Source: Oscillospiraceae bacterium (GTDB lineage Bacteria; Bacillota; Clostridia; Oscillospirales; Ruminococcaceae). Taken from it: a stretch of DNA of 8,375 nucleotides. This document shows, piece by piece, positions 6,432 through 8,375 of the stretch. The notes beneath the pieces were generated by a model. The model was not told the DNA's origin and did not search any database. It saw only the letters and a program-made list of their open reading frames with translations. The position numbers and the translations under genes were made by a program. Position 1 is the first letter of the stretch. Every line of letters begins with the position of its first letter. The DNA lies in assembly GCA_020024235.1 (NCBI GenBank), contig JAHHUA010000069.1, forward strand, positions 1-8,375, in the 5' to 3' direction.

Positions 6432-8225
6432 TTATTTAACTTGTTCTGCAAAAGGAGCTGTCTTTTTCTTAAGCCATTCTTTTTGGGCATCTGTAAGATG
6501 AGGAGCTAATTTTTCGTATGTCAAAGCATGGTAGTTATCGAGCCATTCTATTTCATCACTGTTCATCATTGAACCAATAACTGGTGTCAAATCAATGGGG
6601 CAGTATGTAATTGGTTCAAATGCAAGGAATTTGCCGTATTCTGTTTCCTTGTATTCAACACAAAGAAGGTCATTTTCGATTCTGATACCAACTAAGTCCT
6701 CTTCATAAATACCGGGTTCATCTGTAATTGTCATGCCGGGGACAAATTTAACTGTGTTTCCAAATCTGAGGCTTTGTGGCCCTTCATGGATTCCACCGAA
6801 GAAACCAACACCATGACCTGTACCACAGCGGTAGTCAAGACCTCTCTTCCAGAGAATATTTCTAGCCATGATGTCAAGAGAACCACCTGTACCGCCTTCC
6901 AGAAATACAACATTAGCCATGCTGATCATGCTTTTGAGAACCAATGTGTAGTATTCTTTTTCCAAATCAGTAAGAGGACCTACAGCATATGTACGTGTTG
7001 TATCTGTTGTGCCGTCAAGGTAGTGTCCACCATTATCAACAAGAAGGAAACCATGGTTTTGAATAGTAGTGTTGTTTTCTTCAGTTGGTTTATAATGCAT
7101 CATTGCTGCATTTGCACCGTAAGCTGCAATTGTATCAAAACTTGCACTTACAAAATCTTTTTCTTTGGCTCTTTCAGCCAAAACCATATCACTGACATCA
7201 AGTTCGGTTATTTTTTCGCTCTTAGCCATTTTTTCTTCCAAAAGCATTTGGAAACGCACCAAAGCACAACCATCTTTAACTTGGGAGTATTTGATATTTT
7301 CGATTTCTGTTGGGTTTTTAACTCCCTTCATCAAAATAATTGGGTCAATATCTTCGACTATTGTGAGGTTTGGATTGTTTTTAACTGCATTGTAAATATC
7401 AAAGCTAATAACAGAATCATCAACAAGCACTTTTTGGGTTTCTTTAATTTTATTGATGTATGGGATTATGTCATCATAGTCCATAATCTTAATATTGTTT
7501 GTCTTGAGGTTTTCAACTACAGCAGCAGGGACTCTCTTTTGGTTTACAAACCAAACAGTTTCGCTCTTGCCTACATATACAAAAGATACAACATATGGGT
7601 TAAGCAATACATCATCTGCTCTTACATTGAGAAGCCAGATAATTTCTGTAAGGTTGGAAACAACCATAGCTTCAGCGCCTTTTTCAGCCAGTTTTTCATG
7701 TAAAGCAGAAATTTTTTCAGCAGCAGAAAGACCTGTAAACTTAATATCATGAATATATACTTCTGTTTCGGGAATAGCAGGTCTGTCTTCCCAACATTCA
7801 GAAATACAGGGAACACTTTTAATGGTTGCATTTACTTTAGAAAGAGCTTTTTCATATGTTTTATATAATTGAAGAGATGTTACAGAACCATCAATGCCCA
7901 ATACTTTGTTTGGAAGTTTGTCAGCCAAATATTCCGGAATGGTGGGAAAACCTTTTACAGCCATTTTAAAAAGCTTGATTTCAGAGCCTTCCAGCTGTTT
8001 AGCAGCTTGAACAAAGTATCTTCCGTCTGTCCAAAGACCGCTTTCATCTTCGGTAACTACCAAAGTACCTGCAGAACCTGTAAATCCAGAAAAGTTCATT
8101 CTCTGCTTCCAGTGTTCCGGAAGATATTCGCTCATATGTGGGTCAGATGATGGGATAACCAATGCATTTACGCCATGTTTTTTCATGCTTTCGCGAAGCA
8201 TTTTAATTTTATCGTTTACTGTCAT
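6432..8225 (-). CDS. Xaa-Pro aminopeptidase, M24B family, three-domain type
   Basis: This metallopeptidase removes an N-terminal residue that precedes proline. No signal peptide or membrane segment is seen, so it is cytosolic and serves peptide breakdown. The protein has 597 residues, matching the long XPNPEP1-like form: two creatinase-like N-terminal domains (about 5-135 and 160-300, with WTDGRY at 65-70 and LLNVRADDVLLNP at 198-210), a pita-bread catalytic domain (about 310-530) and a C-terminal tail. The five metal ligands are present: D397, D408, H471, E503 and E517, with H377 and H480 as active-site histidines. The position of human H485 is a cysteine here (C467, in YRCGTGHG). The start at 8225 follows GAGGTG (8236-8231). 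It is a single-gene unit with its own promoter and terminator. It could be called pepP, but that symbol usually means the shorter enzyme. Confidence 0.95.
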   Translation of the reverse strand: MTVNDKIKMLRESMKKHGVNALVIPSSDPHMSEYLPEHWKQRMNFSGFTGSAGTLVVTEDESGLWTDGRYFVQAAKQLEGSEIKLFKMAVKGFPTIPEYLADKLPNKVLGIDGSVTSLQLYKTYEKALSKVNATIKSVPCISECWEDRPAIPETEVYIHDIKFTGLSAAEKISALHEKLAEKGAEAMVVSNLTEIIWLLNVRADDVLLNPYVVSFVYVGKSETVWFVNQKRVPAAVVENLKTNNIKIMDYDDIIPYINKIKETQKVLVDDSVISFDIYNAVKNNPNLTIVEDIDPIILMKGVKNPTEIENIKYSQVKDGCALVRFQMLLEEKMAKSEKITELDVSDMVLAERAKEKDFVSASFDTIAAYGANAAMMHYKPTEENNTTIQNHGFLLVDNGGHYLDGTTDTTRTYAVGPLTDLEKEYYTLVLKSMISMANVVFLEGGTGGSLDIMARNILWKRGLDYRCGTGHGVGFFGGIHEGPQSLRFGNTVKFVPGMTITDEPGIYEEDLVGIRIENDLLCVEYKETEYGKFLAFEPITYCPIDLTPVIGSMMNSDEIEWLDNYHALTYEKLAPHLTDAQKEWLKKKTAPFAEQVK

Positions 8226-8263
8226 TATTACACCTCATTTATATATATTTTTTTTACAATTCT

Positions 8264-8291
8264 ATAATATCACTTATTTAAAAACAATCAA
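8264..8291 (-). promoter_or_regulatory. Promoter of the aminopeptidase gene
   Basis: TTGATT (8291-8286) and TATTAT (8269-8264) are spaced 16 bp apart, with a TGA extended -10, the same style as the gcvT promoter. The predicted leader is about 32 nt and contains no structure of note. Upstream (8292-8375) I see only AT-rich sequence. Confidence 0.55.
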
Positions 8292-8375
8292 CTGATGAAT
8301 TGCATAAATATTGAAAATATGATTAGATTTTTTTTTCAATAATGCTGAATTTTATAAATAATATTCATAATATAA

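Noticed and set aside
6774..7703. Long open frame (309 codons) on the plus strand opposite the aminopeptidase gene
   Set aside because: The translation is rich in F, C, I and H with no recognisable domain, typical of antisense to a real AT-rich gene. The opposite strand has a complete, motif-bearing enzyme.
1..8375. Mobile elements, CRISPR arrays, tRNA or rRNA genes
   Set aside because: None was seen: there are no transposase or integrase frames, no regularly spaced repeats and no tRNA-like cloverleaf in the gaps.

Overview
The window looks like a chromosomal segment of a low-GC, anaerobic member of the Bacillota (Clostridia-like). The grounds are AT-rich intergenic DNA, strong AAGGAGG-type ribosome binding sites, a glycine decarboxylase split into two subunits (GcvPA/GcvPB), a formate-tetrahydrofolate ligase beside it, and a long three-domain Xaa-Pro aminopeptidase. 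The species cannot be named from the sequence. Every protein gene lies on the minus strand, so transcription runs from high to low coordinates.

Layout in the order of transcription: an Xaa-Pro aminopeptidase gene (8225-6432) has its own promoter and a strong terminator. A 539-bp AT-rich intergenic stretch follows (5893-6431). It holds no protein gene, but on the PLUS strand it carries a compact promoter / 5' hairpin / CA-rich linker / terminator unit that looks like an undescribed small RNA of about 95 nt. Next comes the glycine cleavage operon gcvT-gcvH-gcvPA-gcvPB (5892-1594), with an extended -10 promoter and a 5'UTR hairpin. gcvH/gcvPA and gcvPA/gcvPB overlap by 1 and 4 bp. A 171-bp gap then contains a structured terminator-like element with mutually exclusive helices. 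It is followed by fhs (formate-tetrahydrofolate ligase), which runs off the left edge after 474 codons.

The genes form one chemical unit. GcvPA/PB decarboxylates glycine onto the lipoyl arm of GcvH, and GcvT transfers the methylene carbon to tetrahydrofolate, releasing ammonia. After oxidation to 10-formyl-THF by FolD-type enzymes (not in the window), Fhs can release formate and make ATP. Run backwards, formate and CO2 become glycine. The L-protein (dihydrolipoamide dehydrogenase), a lipoate ligase and FolD are absent here. The aminopeptidase is an independent peptide-degradation gene.

Most of the window is ordinary, well-known metabolism. The points worth a second look are non-coding: the plus-strand small RNA candidate, the fhs leader with competing helices, the 5'UTR hairpin of gcvT, and the apparent lack of a glycine riboswitch in front of gcvT.
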